Assembly (NCBI GenBank): GCA_016707525.1
Contig: JADJHP010000004.1
Location: 124,001 to 188,000 of the forward strand
From: Ignavibacteriota bacterium
GTDB taxonomy: Bacteria > Bacteroidota > Ignavibacteria > UBA10030 > UBA6906
Length of the DNA stretch: 64,000 nucleotides
Direction of reading: 5' to 3'
Shown: one piece after another, positions 50,944-60,062 of the stretch
Layout of the letters: every line of letters begins with the position of its first letter
Position numbering within the stretch: position 1 is the stretch's first letter
Position numbers and translations under genes: made by a program
Notes under the pieces: model-generated
What the model was told of the DNA's origin: nothing
Seen by the model: the letters and a program-made list of their open reading frames with translations, nothing else
Databases searched by the model: none

Positions 50944-52176
50944 CTAGCGATGTGGCCCGAAACGTTCCTTGATCATGGCCTCAATATGCGCGGCGAATTC
51001 GGGATGCCGCTGCATGATACTTTTGAAGGACGGCTTGTCCAGAGCATACAGGTCGCAATATCCGACGGCGCGCACCGTAGCGCTCCGCGGTTGTCCAAGA
51101 ACAAGGGCTCCTTCGCCGAAGAAATCACCATCCCGCAGCACGGCCTGGATCGACGATCCATCCTTTCCGAGAATGTGCACTTCGCCGCGGCCAATGAAGA
51201 ACATCTCTTCGCCTTGTTCCCCTGCGCGGAAGATGGGATCACCGGGCATATACACACGGGGCTGCATGGCCAGGGAGATCTCCCGCACCAGCTCTTCGGT
51301 TGCGCCCTTGAAGAACGGGACCTTCTCAATCACATCCTTCTTGAGGAAGAGCGAGACCTCGCCCTGGAGCGACACCGACAGATCGTTCAGGATCGTGGAT
51401 TCATCGAACCCCAACCGTTTCTCCCAGCGATACGCATAGTACTCTCTGATGCGGTGCTGGAGTTGCGAAGGGAGGCCCCTGTACTCCATGAACGCGTTCA
51501 GGCCTTCCATTGTTTCGATGTAGCGGACACGGGACGGATGCATATTGGTGATGATATGCGCGATGTTACCGATCACATAGCCGAACATGCCCACGCCGGC
51601 CGCCATGACGAGGATGGCATAGAGCGTCTCAACATCGGTACGCGGGATGATATCTCCATACCCGACCGACGTGAGGGTGGTGACGGTCCAATACAGTGCA
51701 CGGAGGTAGGTGTTCCCCGTGTTGTCCAGATCCGTACTGGCCGCACGCAGCGCAAGCCAACCGCAGGAGAGCCAGTGCACGACGAACGCGATCCAGATGC
51801 CTGAATAGAGCAGGCGGAAGGTGTTCCATTTATCGATGTACACGGACCAGAGGTCCCGCATCGCTTGTACCACGCGCCCGAGTTTCGCGAGCCGGAGCAC
51901 CTCCAGACCAGGGATCCCGGTGATCAACCCGAGAGGCAACGCCGCCAGCAGGTCTGCGGCGAGCCAGCGGTAGCCGTAGGCTGCCAGGCCGCCGTTGCGC
52001 TTCCAACGGACGACAAGATCGGCCAGCATCACCAGCGTGATGATGTGGCCGGCAACGTGCACGGGCGCAGGGAGTGCCATCTGGCCGGAGGCGGTGAGCG
52101 GTGCCAGCAACCCGAGCCCTGTAGCGCTGGCGACGACGAGAAGTGGCCACGGTTTTGCGGAGAGCGGATGGTTCAT
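50944..52176 (-). CDS. Cyclic-nucleotide-gated potassium channel
   Basis: 410 residues. Six membrane helices with an Arg-containing S4-like segment (LEVLRLAKLGRVVQAMRD), the K+ selectivity filter TLTSVGYGD and a C-linker lead into a cNMP-binding domain. That domain has GDFFGEGALVLGQPRSATVRA, where the Glu and Arg of the phosphate-binding cassette are present. The design is that of prokaryotic MlotiK1-like or HCN-like channels. It would let K+ flow depending on cAMP or cGMP. It lies directly upstream of the CPBP-phosphatase gene and 6 nt after a YhcH-like gene. Confidence 0.92.
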   Translation of the reverse strand: MNHPLSAKPWPLLVVASATGLGLLAPLTASGQMALPAPVHVAGHIITLVMLADLVVRWKRNGGLAAYGYRWLAADLLAALPLGLITGIPGLEVLRLAKLGRVVQAMRDLWSVYIDKWNTFRLLYSGIWIAFVVHWLSCGWLALRAASTDLDNTGNTYLRALYWTVTTLTSVGYGDIIPRTDVETLYAILVMAAGVGMFGYVIGNIAHIITNMHPSRVRYIETMEGLNAFMEYRGLPSQLQHRIREYYAYRWEKRLGFDESTILNDLSVSLQGEVSLFLKKDVIEKVPFFKGATEELVREISLAMQPRVYMPGDPIFRAGEQGEEMFFIGRGEVHILGKDGSSIQAVLRDGDFFGEGALVLGQPRSATVRAVGYCDLYALDKPSFKSIMQRHPEFAAHIEAMIKERFGPHR

Positions 52177-52182
52177 CGGCTG

Positions 52183-52629
52183 TCAGGCCCGTATCTTGAC
52201 GACGACTTTAAGGAGAGTGTCAGCGGACACCATGGGAGCATGCGCATCAGCGGGGAAGAAGATCACGAACGAGCCCGGGTGAACTGTCACCCATGTCGCC
52301 GGCGCATCGGCGAAGAACTCCACATCGGCGGTTGCATTGTACGGCACGCTCACGTGCGTGCACTCGTTCAGGTGCCGCCATCCCATGTGCTCGGTGCCGC
52401 GGACGACATATTGCACATCGATGTAGGTCCGGTGCGCCTCCAGCTGCGCGTCACTCTCCTTCTTGCCGGACCCGAGGCTCACGGACGCATACACATTCTC
52501 ACCATCGATGGTGTACGTGCCGGGCTCGAGGGTCGCCGGGTCGAGCGTACGAAGGAACGCGAATGCCGCGTCGAACGACCTGTGCAACGAGGCATACCGG
52601 GTTGCTGAGGACAGCGTGTCGAGTACCAT
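52183..52629 (-). CDS. YhcH/YjgK/YiaL family (EbgC-like, DUF386) protein
   Basis: 148 residues. GTYTIDGENVYASVS, LEAHRTYIDVQYVVRGTEHMGW and FVIFFPADAHAPMV are the DUF386 pattern, a cupin-like barrel with His/Glu ligands. Relatives are the EbgC subunit of evolved beta-galactosidase and proteins of sialic acid and sugar-acid catabolism, thought to be sugar mutarotases or anomerases. The gene order gives no sugar pathway here. Confidence 0.85.
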   Translation of the reverse strand: MVLDTLSSATRYASLHRSFDAAFAFLRTLDPATLEPGTYTIDGENVYASVSLGSGKKESDAQLEAHRTYIDVQYVVRGTEHMGWRHLNECTHVSVPYNATADVEFFADAPATWVTVHPGSFVIFFPADAHAPMVSADTLLKVVVKIRA

Positions 52630-52656
52630 GGTCCTGGCCTTTTGTGCGTATCGTGC

Positions 52657-53592
52657 TTACCAGCTTCCGGAGGAACCACCGCCCGAGAAGCTCCCGCCGC
52701 CACCGGAGAAGCTGCTGCCGCCCGAAGAAGAACTTGACCCACCCGAGCTCCAGCTGCTCCAGCCGCCACCACCCTTCCCCGACCGCATGGATCCACCGAA
52801 TTTCTTGGTGAACTTCTTTCCCCACGCTGTCCGCGCGAGGAGGATCTTCGCGATCGGCATGCCGATGGCATACAGCCCGAACATGGGAAGTCCGACCGTT
52901 GATCCGAGTGTGGCCGGGGGGAAGACACCCCAGAACGGGAGGAGGAAGGCATAGAGGAACCACCCTCCGCATCCCGGCGTCGCGAACGCCACCATCGTGA
53001 AGATCCCGACGACGAGAAGGAAGAACAGGAAGGCCAGGATCCCGGTGCCGGTATCCATCTGCGATGGATCGCTCTCATCGGCCGTATAGGCACCATTGAT
53101 CGTACCGATGATCGCATCAACTCCGGCACGAACGCCACGGTCATAGTCGCCCGCCTTGAAATGCGGAAGGATCTCGTGCCGCATGATGGACGATGCGACC
53201 GCATCCGTCAGCTGCCCCTCCAATCCGCGTCCGACCTCGATCCGGACCTTCCGGTCGTCCTTCGCGACGAGCAGCAGGACGCCGTTATCCTTCCCTTTCT
53301 GTCCGAGCTTCCAGGTCATCACCACACGGCGCGAATAGTCTTCGAGCGGTTCGCCTTCCAGACTGGTGATCGTGAGAACAGCGATCTGATTCGACGTGGA
53401 GTCCTCATGCATGCGAAGGATCTCCTCCAGTTCGCGCTGCGTATCCAGCGAGAGGATCCCGGCGTTGTCATTCACGCGGCCCCCGAGGAAGGGGATCTCC
53501 GCGGCCACGGCAACGGGCCGGATGCAACCGACCGCCAGCAGTGCAACGAGCAGCGGCCCAACGAGGCGGCGGGTGGAGAGAGAGGCCATCAT
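52657..53592 (-). CDS. TPM-domain protein with Gly/Ser-rich C-terminus (YgcG-like)
   Basis: 311 residues. A signal peptide with CIRPVAVAA is followed by the TPM domain (GRVNDNAGILSLDTQRELEEIL, SNQIAVLTITSLEG, KDNGVLLLVAKDDRKVRIEVG). Two membrane helices come next (GILAFLFFLLVVGIFTMV, GWFLYAFLLPFWGVF). The end is a low-complexity Gly/Ser tail of about 45 residues with repeated GGSSFSGGGGSFSGGG. This layout is typical of the YgcG family, whose role is unclear; TPM domains are periplasmic. The start overlaps the stop of the second TPM gene by ATGA, as in other genomes where the pair occurs with LemA; lemA is not seen here. Confidence 0.88.
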   Translation of the reverse strand: MMASLSTRRLVGPLLVALLAVGCIRPVAVAAEIPFLGGRVNDNAGILSLDTQRELEEILRMHEDSTSNQIAVLTITSLEGEPLEDYSRRVVMTWKLGQKGKDNGVLLLVAKDDRKVRIEVGRGLEGQLTDAVASSIMRHEILPHFKAGDYDRGVRAGVDAIIGTINGAYTADESDPSQMDTGTGILAFLFFLLVVGIFTMVAFATPGCGGWFLYAFLLPFWGVFPPATLGSTVGLPMFGLYAIGMPIAKILLARTAWGKKFTKKFGGSMRSGKGGGGWSSWSSGGSSSSSGGSSFSGGGGSFSGGGSSGSW

Positions 53593-54251
53593 CGGTCGCT
53601 CATCCTCAGTCCGTCCGACAGTTCATCGGTGTCATCAGTCTTCCGGGCCACGCCCTGACGTTCAAGCAGCGCACCGCAGGCATTGATGGCACGGACCATC
53701 CCATCGGCAGGAGTGCTCTTCTTCAGGCCATCGACGATCATCGCAACGATGTCATCCCATTCCGTCTTCTGGACGTGGGCATTGATGCCGGCATCGCCAA
53801 CCACGATGACCGTCCGTTCCAGCAGGCTCACAAAAAGGAGGATGCCCGTCCGGTCCCGCGTTTGGAATACCTCCTCGGCAACGAACGCTTCGGCGGCCCT
53901 CCGGCCGGCGTGGTGGGTCATCAGTTCTCGTCCGGCAAGAAGGCGGACCAGCGAGGGCACGAACCGTGTACCGACCATCCCTCCAACGAAGGCGACGATC
54001 GAGATGGCGACGAGGCCGGCGAAATTCACCGGCAGCCAGAGATCGGTGAGCTCGTGCAGGGCGGCAAAAATGATGGCAACCGTCGTTCCCAGGAGTGCCC
54101 CTCCCCGCCATTCCGCCACCTCATAGTCGTCGCTGCGCTCAACAACGAAAGGAACGATCTCGCCGGAGGTCTTACCTTCGGCCTCGACGACCGCCGCCTT
54201 GATGCGGGCAAGATCTGATTCGGAGAACAGCCGTGCAACTCGTGATGCCAT
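53589..54251 (-). CDS. TPM-domain membrane protein
   Basis: 220 residues from ATG 54251, preceded by GAGGGA. The GTG at 54278 would add nine residues. ARIKAAVVEAEGKTSGEIVPFVV is the start of a divergent TPM domain. Two membrane helices follow (GTTVAIIFAALHELTDLW, FAGLVAISIVAFVGGMVG), then a second part with DRTGILLFVSLLERTVIVVGDAGI, the usual TPM core. It is the partner of the following TPM protein and probably sits with it in the inner membrane. Confidence 0.85.
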   Translation of the reverse strand: MASRVARLFSESDLARIKAAVVEAEGKTSGEIVPFVVERSDDYEVAEWRGGALLGTTVAIIFAALHELTDLWLPVNFAGLVAISIVAFVGGMVGTRFVPSLVRLLAGRELMTHHAGRRAAEAFVAEEVFQTRDRTGILLFVSLLERTVIVVGDAGINAHVQKTEWDDIVAMIVDGLKKSTPADGMVRAINACGALLERQGVARKTDDTDELSDGLRMSDR

Positions 54252-54290
54252 GGGTCCCTCGATGATGGATTCGTTCACAGTCAGGATCGG

Positions 54291-54626
54291 TCATTCGCCC
54301 TGCGCCGGACCATTGCCGTGCACCGCAAGCCAGATGCACGGAGGAACGGCAGAGGTGTGCACAACACGGTGGCGCAGATGCGCGGGGAGGAACAGGGAAT
54401 CCCCTGCCTTCAGAGCGGTGCACATTCCGCGATCATCTTCAACAACTCCTTCACCCTGCAGCACGACCACCCATTCATCATGGGCCTGGTCGTACCACGA
54501 ACCGTCGGGTGTCACGTCTCCACGGGAAATGATGCGTTCGACCCGGAAATCAGGAGCGTCCGCAAGAGGCGTGATCAGTTCCCCGTCCGTATCCCACCCT
54601 GGAATGTCGAACAGGTTCGCCGTCAT
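54291..54626 (-). CDS. Small cupin-domain protein
   Basis: 111 residues. SWYDQAHDEWVVVLQGEG and GDSLFLPAHLRHRVVHTS hold the cupin metal ligands (His, Glu and a second His). Single-domain cupins of this size bind metal and small molecules; the function is unknown. It overlaps the LD-carboxypeptidase stop by four bases. Confidence 0.82.
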   Translation of the reverse strand: MTANLFDIPGWDTDGELITPLADAPDFRVERIISRGDVTPDGSWYDQAHDEWVVVLQGEGVVEDDRGMCTALKAGDSLFLPAHLRHRVVHTSAVPPCIWLAVHGNGPAQGE

Positions 54627-55705
54627 TGCACCGCGCTCTCGAGCAATCGTATCGAACCTGCTTCGGCGTCGATCTCCGCCAGCGCCCCGACGGGCACGGT
54701 GAATTTATTCTCAATGTGTCCGATCATCGCGCCCGCGAATGCTGGCATCCGGGACGGTGCGATGATATCCCGGTACACATCCTCGAGCGTGAGGGAACCA
54801 TATCCTTCGCCCGGATCGCATCCGGTGCATTTCCCGATCACCACGCCGGCAACGCGATCGAGCACGCCCGCGATCCGCAGGTGCGTGAGCATACGGTCCA
54901 CGCGGTAGATATGTTCGCTGTCCTCTTCCAGGAAGAGGATCGTCTGTTCCCACGGGGGCAGGTATGGGGATCCCAGCATCGCGGTCAGTACTGACAGGTT
55001 CCCGCCTACCAACCGCCCTCGCGCCTTGCCGGGCGTGATGGTGGTGATCCTGTCGCGGGTCTGAGCGAGATTGTCACCGATCGAACGCGGATTGACGAAT
55101 GTGTCGGCAGCACCCTCCATCAGCACCCGCTTGAAATGCCCAACGGAGAACTGATTCCAGGTCGATGTGCCTACGGGACCATGGAATGTTATCAATCCGG
55201 CCTTCGCAAAACATGCGACGAGCAACGAGGTGATGTCGCTGTAGCCGACCAGGATCTTGGGATGGTGTGCGATCGCGACATAGTCGAGAAGATGGAGTAT
55301 GCGGTTACATCCCCATCCCCCGCGCACAGCCATCACGGCGCGGACGGCGGGATCGGCGAACATGGCGTTCACATCCGCGGCGCGCGCCTCATCGGTACCT
55401 GCCAGATAGCCGTAGCGGTCGGCACAATGCGCCCCGATCCTGACCTTGAGATCGAGAGCGGAGAGCACTTCCTGTACGACCTCCAGGTCGGAGAGGACAT
55501 ACGTCGCACCGGCCGGATTGATCAGGCCGACGGTATCGCCCGCGCGGAGCCGCGGTGGCTTGATGATGGTCCCCGTGCCTGCCGACACGAGTGCGGGAAG
55601 GAGGCTGGTGGCGGCGAGGGACGAACCCGCCGTCTGCAGAAAGCGTCGGCGGCTGGATGGTGTGGAAGATCCGGACATAGGGAGATCCGATCGAGTGATG
55701 GACAT
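54623..55705 (-). CDS. LD-carboxypeptidase, S66 family (MccF/LdcA-like), exported
   Basis: 360 residues from ATG 55705, which shares one base with the upstream stop. The N-terminus SSRRRFLQTAGSSLAATSLL is a Tat-type signal. LRAGDTVGLINPAG, AVRGGWGCNRIL with GYSDIT (catalytic Ser), LEEDSEHIYRVDRM (Glu) and the C-terminal FAGAMIGHIENKFTVPVG (His) form the S66 pattern. It removes D-Ala from the LD bond of tetrapeptides in murein recycling, or acts on related amide antibiotics. Location in the periplasm is inferred from the signal. Confidence 0.92.
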   Translation of the reverse strand: MSITRSDLPMSGSSTPSSRRRFLQTAGSSLAATSLLPALVSAGTGTIIKPPRLRAGDTVGLINPAGATYVLSDLEVVQEVLSALDLKVRIGAHCADRYGYLAGTDEARAADVNAMFADPAVRAVMAVRGGWGCNRILHLLDYVAIAHHPKILVGYSDITSLLVACFAKAGLITFHGPVGTSTWNQFSVGHFKRVLMEGAADTFVNPRSIGDNLAQTRDRITTITPGKARGRLVGGNLSVLTAMLGSPYLPPWEQTILFLEEDSEHIYRVDRMLTHLRIAGVLDRVAGVVIGKCTGCDPGEGYGSLTLEDVYRDIIAPSRMPAFAGAMIGHIENKFTVPVGALAEIDAEAGSIRLLESAVQ

Positions 55706-56535
55706 CAGGCCGAGTGCATCATTGTGCACCGGGTATAGGCGACCCGGAAACCCTGGCGTTCCACATTCCGCTGCGAAGCGCTTCCCGGGCGGGTCAGCGT
55801 ATACGCAATATCACACTCAGTCTTCACGGCAAGATTGATGAGGGCACGTATGACGGCACTCTGAACGCCGAGGCGCCGGAAGGACGGCACGGTGCTGGCG
55901 CCGAAGATCGCCGCGACACCGTCATGCACGGTGAGCGCACCGCCTCCGGCAGGCCGCCCGTCCACCCACGCAAGGACACCCTTCGTGTCCGGCTGGAGGA
56001 AGAGATCCCGCAATACGGCCACATTCTCGCTTGACTGGTCAAGTTCGCCGCCGAAACCAAGAGCTACCGTCCGCGCCCAGAGGTCGGCGTCCGCAGGAAG
56101 ACAGATCTGGGCATTGATGCCCGAACTCCCGGCGGGTGGGGTCTCGATGACGCGGATCTTGCGCACGAGGACATTCGTGAACTCCTGCACGCGGTAGCCT
56201 CTCCGCCCGAGCTCCTCGGTCAGGGAGGGGTCCGAAAGCGGGCACAACTCGATATGCACCGCTGATCCGCGGGTGGAGAAGAACCGCTCGAGGCGGTCCA
56301 CATCGGCAGCGGTCACCGGACCGCGCATACCGGTTCCGATCGCTTGCGTGAGCGGCGAATCCAGGCCGACGAACACGGCGACCCCGCCTGCGATCTGTTC
56401 CGCCACCGCCCCGCTGCCGGGATGGAGCCGGGCATGGATCTCCGCCGAGGTCACACCCACGGCTGCATCAGCGGTCTCAATACGACGGGCGAGGGCACTA
56501 TCGGAGAGCAACACTCCCCATGTTTGATCTGGCAT
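55705..56535 (-). CDS. GNAT family N-acetyltransferase
   Basis: 276 residues. The C-terminal half carries the acetyl-CoA binding motif FRRLGVQSAVIRALI after GVAAIFGASTVPS, followed by TRPGSASQRNVERQGFRVAY. The N-terminal ~130 residues are a degenerate second GNAT-like lobe. The acceptor is unknown. It is one base away from being continuous with the LD-carboxypeptidase start (TGATG), so the two are coupled. Confidence 0.85.
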   Translation of the reverse strand: MPDQTWGVLLSDSALARRIETADAAVGVTSAEIHARLHPGSGAVAEQIAGGVAVFVGLDSPLTQAIGTGMRGPVTAADVDRLERFFSTRGSAVHIELCPLSDPSLTEELGRRGYRVQEFTNVLVRKIRVIETPPAGSSGINAQICLPADADLWARTVALGFGGELDQSSENVAVLRDLFLQPDTKGVLAWVDGRPAGGGALTVHDGVAAIFGASTVPSFRRLGVQSAVIRALINLAVKTECDIAYTLTRPGSASQRNVERQGFRVAYTRCTMMHSA

Positions 56536-56544
56536 CGGGTTCGG

Positions 56545-57600
56545 TCAGTCCGGTTTCAGGAATCCGGTGAGCACGTAGCCACGTGCCCGGATCGCATCGC
56601 TATTGGAACGGATGAAGTCACGGATCGCTTCCACCGGAACAGCAACGGTGATGCCGGACTCCACTTCGGTCTTCCGCTCAACGTACATTTCTCCGGTATA
56701 GGGGGTCGATGGGTCGTACACCACATCCCCATTCTCCTTCATCGGGGTCAGGAAGTACGACGAATGGGCGGACACAAGCTTGATGATGCCGACGAGTTCA
56801 AAATTCGGGACACCGTCCCGTATGGCGAGAGCGATACCACCGCTGAAGCCACGGGCGAACATCGCGTCGACCATGAACGTCCCGCGCTTGTCCTTGTTCG
56901 GGCTGCTGATGATCCCTTTGGTCACCATCTTGTAGCCCGACGGATAGCCGAACAGGTAGACGAACGTCCCCCACTCCAGGTCGCGTGCATGACCGGCGGG
57001 GTAGTTGAAGACCCGCGGAAGGGCCGGCGGCTCGGCAATGAAGCGCTTGCCGACCAGGGCGATGTCGGTGGCCCGGTCCATCGCAAGGATCTCGACCTCA
57101 CCGCCTTCCGGCAGTGTCGCCACATAGTTGGTCTGCTTCTCTTTCACGGCAACGCTCCTGACGAATCGCGTGGGGCGCCGGTCCTCTCCGATATAATAGG
57201 AGATGAGCGTATCCTCGAAATCAACGATGTGCGCACAGGTCAGGAGAGCGATATTCCGGTCGTTGTAGTACACGACCGTCGCCGTCCCCGCGGATGTACT
57301 GTTGACGTACACCGAGGAGGCCTCCCTGGCCTCCAACACGTCCGGGGTGATCCCTTCCCGGGTCATCGTTTCTTCGGGACTGAATGGATAGGTCCGGTAA
57401 TACGCGATGCAGTTCAGCATCTGGACCGTCTCGCTGATCTCTTCGAGCTGCCGGGAACACCCCTTGTACGGAAATTCGGAGTCGTAGTGGCCGTCGATGA
57501 GCGTCGGGTAGACATCACGGTAGACCGAAGAGGAACAGCCGGAGAGCAAAAGCATCAGACCAAGAGCACATGCGGGAACGGCGGAGTGTCGGAGCGACAT
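56545..57600 (-). CDS. Trypsin-like serine protease lipoprotein
   Basis: 351 residues. The N-terminus (PACALGLMLLLSGC) is a lipoprotein signal. A chymotrypsin-fold core shows His in ALLTCAHIVDF, Asp in DRATDIALVG and Ser in ARGFSGGIAL, so the triad appears intact. The Ser motif RGFSGG differs from GNSGG of HtrA, and no PDZ domain follows. It would be a membrane-anchored protease of the periplasm. It starts 3 nt before the end of the pseudouridine synthase gene spacer, in the same run. Confidence 0.8.
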   Translation of the reverse strand: MSLRHSAVPACALGLMLLLSGCSSSVYRDVYPTLIDGHYDSEFPYKGCSRQLEEISETVQMLNCIAYYRTYPFSPEETMTREGITPDVLEAREASSVYVNSTSAGTATVVYYNDRNIALLTCAHIVDFEDTLISYYIGEDRRPTRFVRSVAVKEKQTNYVATLPEGGEVEILAMDRATDIALVGKRFIAEPPALPRVFNYPAGHARDLEWGTFVYLFGYPSGYKMVTKGIISSPNKDKRGTFMVDAMFARGFSGGIALAIRDGVPNFELVGIIKLVSAHSSYFLTPMKENGDVVYDPSTPYTGEMYVERKTEVESGITVAVPVEAIRDFIRSNSDAIRARGYVLTGFLKPD

Positions 57601-57603
57601 GGG

Positions 57604-58629
57604 TCATTCTTTCTCGATACCTGCCATGGACTTCAAGGAGCGCACTTCCTGCGGTGTCAACGCCCGGGATGCACCGCGCGGCAATCCTTCCTTCGTGATC
57701 GGACCATATGCGACGCGGTCCAGTTTGCGGACATCATAGCCAAGGACCTCGAACATCCTGCGCACCTGACGGTTCATCCCTTCATGGATGGTGATCCCGA
57801 TCTCTTTGCCTTTGCCCCCGGGGATCACGATCACTTCCGCAGGCGCGGTCATGGCCCGCTCCAGCCTGACGCCTTTCCTGAGTTCATCCAGGTGTTCGCG
57901 GGTCACGGCCTCATCGCAGGTCACCAGGTACGCTTTGGGGATCTTGAACTTCGGATGCATGAGACGGTGCGCGAAATCGCCGTCGTTGGTGAAGAGCAGC
58001 ACGCCGGTCGTGTTCCTGTCCAGGCGCCCGATCGGATACACGCGCTTCCGCGCGTGAAGGATATCCATCACCGTCGTGCGGCCCCGTTCGTCGCTCGATG
58101 TCGTGATGGTGTCGCGCGGCTTGTTCAACACCAGATACACCGGGGCGTCGACGGCGGCGACTTCCTTGCCATTGTAGAAGACGCGGTCCTTTCCCGGATG
58201 GACAAGGGTACCGAGTTCGGTGACGACCGCGCCGTTCACGGAGACCTCGCCGCCGACGATCAATGCATCGGCCTTCCGGCGGGAAGCAACACCGCACATG
58301 CTGAGATAGCGATTGAGGCGGATGGAATCACCGGTCGCCTGCTTTCCGATGACGGGCTTCTTGTCGATGTGCGCGGGTTTGACGGGCCGGGCAGATGAGC
58401 CGGCGGTCCGCCGGCGTACAGGTGCACTCTTCTTTCGGTCCCATGTCCGTGTGCCGGAAGGCCGTGGGCCTCCCGCCTTGCCCCTGGATCCATGCGGCCT
58501 GTCCCGATGATCCTGTGCACCACTGCGGAACGATCCCTGGCCTGCGTCCTTGCTGGAGCGTCCGGGCTTTCCGGGGCGCGCATCGCGCCGGGGTCCACTC
58601 TGTCCCTGCCGTCGTTGCTGTGGCATCAT
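57604..58629 (-). CDS. RsuA/RluB-family rRNA pseudouridine synthase
   Basis: 341 residues. The first ~100 are a basic Arg/Gly/Lys-rich tail. An S4 domain follows (IRLNRYLSMCGVASRRKADALI), then the synthase core with catalytic Asp in IGRLDRNTTGVLLFTNDGD and HEGMNRQVRRMFEVLGY. It isomerises a uridine in 23S or 16S rRNA. RluB is the likelier identity because it often follows scpAB, but RsuA/RluE/RluF cannot be excluded. ATG 58629 overlaps the scpB stop by ATGA. Confidence 0.93.
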   Translation of the reverse strand: MMPQQRRQGQSGPRRDARPGKPGRSSKDAGQGSFRSGAQDHRDRPHGSRGKAGGPRPSGTRTWDRKKSAPVRRRTAGSSARPVKPAHIDKKPVIGKQATGDSIRLNRYLSMCGVASRRKADALIVGGEVSVNGAVVTELGTLVHPGKDRVFYNGKEVAAVDAPVYLVLNKPRDTITTSSDERGRTTVMDILHARKRVYPIGRLDRNTTGVLLFTNDGDFAHRLMHPKFKIPKAYLVTCDEAVTREHLDELRKGVRLERAMTAPAEVIVIPGGKGKEIGITIHEGMNRQVRRMFEVLGYDVRKLDRVAYGPITKEGLPRGASRALTPQEVRSLKSMAGIEKE

Positions 58630-59318
58630 TCTTCTCCCGAGACGAGCTGGAGGTCCGGGTCGTCATTCTTCCCCTCTTCCGCCTCCCGCTTCTCCTCCAG
58701 TTCCTTGAGCATGCGCTTCTCGACCTCGTATTCCGCCTCCGCCATGAGTTCATCGATCTCACGCGGTTTGGGCAGGTCGGACAGGTCGTTGAGTCCGAAG
58801 TGCTTGAGAAATTCCCGTGTCGTGCCGTAGAGGAGAGGGCGCCCCGGGGTTGCGGCACGTCCGACGATGGTGACCAGATTGCGCTCCATGAGGGTGCGCA
58901 GCACGTAATCCGCGTTCACGCCGCGGATAGCCTCGAGTTCGGGTTTGGTGACGGGCTGCTTGTACGCGATGACGGCGAGGCTTTCGAGGGCGGAGACGGA
59001 GAGTTTGCGTTTCGATCGCTCGCGCACCAGGCGTCCGAGCCAGATCCCGAACTCCGGCTTGGTGGAGAACTGGAAGCCGCCAGCGATGCGGCTGATACGG
59101 AAGCTGCGCCCCTGCGCATCATACTCCCGGTTCAGGAATTCGATGGCACTCTGGATCACATCCTGATTGAGGGATTTCGGGCGCTCGGCCTCGCCAAGAT
59201 AGTCGAGCAGGTCCTGCAACTGGCGAAGGGACAGCGGCTCGTCCGAGGCAAAGATCAATGCTTCCAGAATATCGAGGATCTGCCTGCTGACAGGCGGTGT
59301 GGGTGCGTCAGAACTCAT
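58626..59318 (-). CDS. scpB: Segregation and condensation protein B
   Basis: 230 residues with the two winged helices of ScpB: ILEALIFASDEPLSLRQLQ, then LSVSALESLAVIAYKQPVTKPELEAIRGVN and RATPGRPLLYGTTREFLKHFGL, which are hallmark stretches. With ScpA and SMC it forms the condensin complex that compacts the chromosome. The start overlaps the scpA stop by ATGA. A charged C-terminal tail of ~40 residues follows the domain. Confidence 0.96.
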   Translation of the reverse strand: MSSDAPTPPVSRQILDILEALIFASDEPLSLRQLQDLLDYLGEAERPKSLNQDVIQSAIEFLNREYDAQGRSFRISRIAGGFQFSTKPEFGIWLGRLVRERSKRKLSVSALESLAVIAYKQPVTKPELEAIRGVNADYVLRTLMERNLVTIVGRAATPGRPLLYGTTREFLKHFGLNDLSDLPKPREIDELMAEAEYEVEKRMLKELEEKREAEEGKNDDPDLQLVSGEE

Positions 59319-60058
59319 ACTTTCGCCAGATTCATGGGGACCAGGGGCGTGAGGGGACGGATGCCAATATCCTCGCGACCCTCGACCACCGAGAGTGCAA
59401 CGACCTTGTTCTTCGTCAGTTCCAGCACAGCCATGACCGTCACAATGATACGTATCTTTTCAACCATATGCGCGACAAGGGCGAGAAGCGTCGTGGGGCC
59501 ATGCACACGCAGAAAGTCCATGACGAAACTCATCTGCTCGTCCACCGACACCGATAACAGCTGCACTTCATGCACCACCTTGCGCGGCATCTGATCGAGC
59601 GCGGACTTGTAGGCGGAGATCAGATTGAAGAGCGAGACGTCCTTGAGGAAACTGTCGTCCTCTTCTTCGACAAGCTCGCGCGGATCGGCCTCGAAGAATT
59701 TGCGGTAGTACACCTTCCGCGCCTCTCCTTCCATGGTGCCGAGTTCCTGCGACATCTCCTTGAAGCGTTTGTATTCGATGAGGCGCCGCACCAGCTCAGC
59801 ACGCGGGTCCTCTTCTTCCGTGGCATTCTCGTCACGGGGCAGCAGCATGCGCACCTTGATCTGCATCAGGGTGGCGGCCATCACGATGAAATCGCCGGCC
59901 ACCTCGAGGTCGAGCGATGCCATCAAATGGAGGTACTCGAGGAACTCCTGCGTGATGCGCGAGATCGGGATATTCGTGATATCCAGTTCGTCGCGTTTGA
60001 TGAAGAACAGCAGGAGGTCCAGCGGACCTTCGAAATCCGTGAGTTTTACGCGGTACAC
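59315..60058 (-). CDS. scpA: Segregation and condensation protein A
   Basis: 247 residues from GTG 60058, with GGATGAG upstream. LTDFEGPLDLLLFFIKRDELDITNIPISRITQEFLEYL is the SMC-head-binding N-terminus and the C-terminal winged helix (VVALSVVEGREDIGIRPL) is complete. It bridges the SMC heads as the kleisin. It begins 4 nt after the trpS stop. Confidence 0.96.
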   Translation of the reverse strand: MYRVKLTDFEGPLDLLLFFIKRDELDITNIPISRITQEFLEYLHLMASLDLEVAGDFIVMAATLMQIKVRMLLPRDENATEEEDPRAELVRRLIEYKRFKEMSQELGTMEGEARKVYYRKFFEADPRELVEEEDDSFLKDVSLFNLISAYKSALDQMPRKVVHEVQLLSVSVDEQMSFVMDFLRVHGPTTLLALVAHMVEKIRIIVTVMAVLELTKNKVVALSVVEGREDIGIRPLTPLVPMNLAKV

Positions 60059-60062
60059 GTTC

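Noticed and set aside
56344..58398. Plus-strand frame of 684 codons opposite the GNAT, protease and pseudouridine synthase genes
   Set aside because: It is a shadow of three recognised minus-strand genes. Its composition is unlike a folded protein and no motif is seen.
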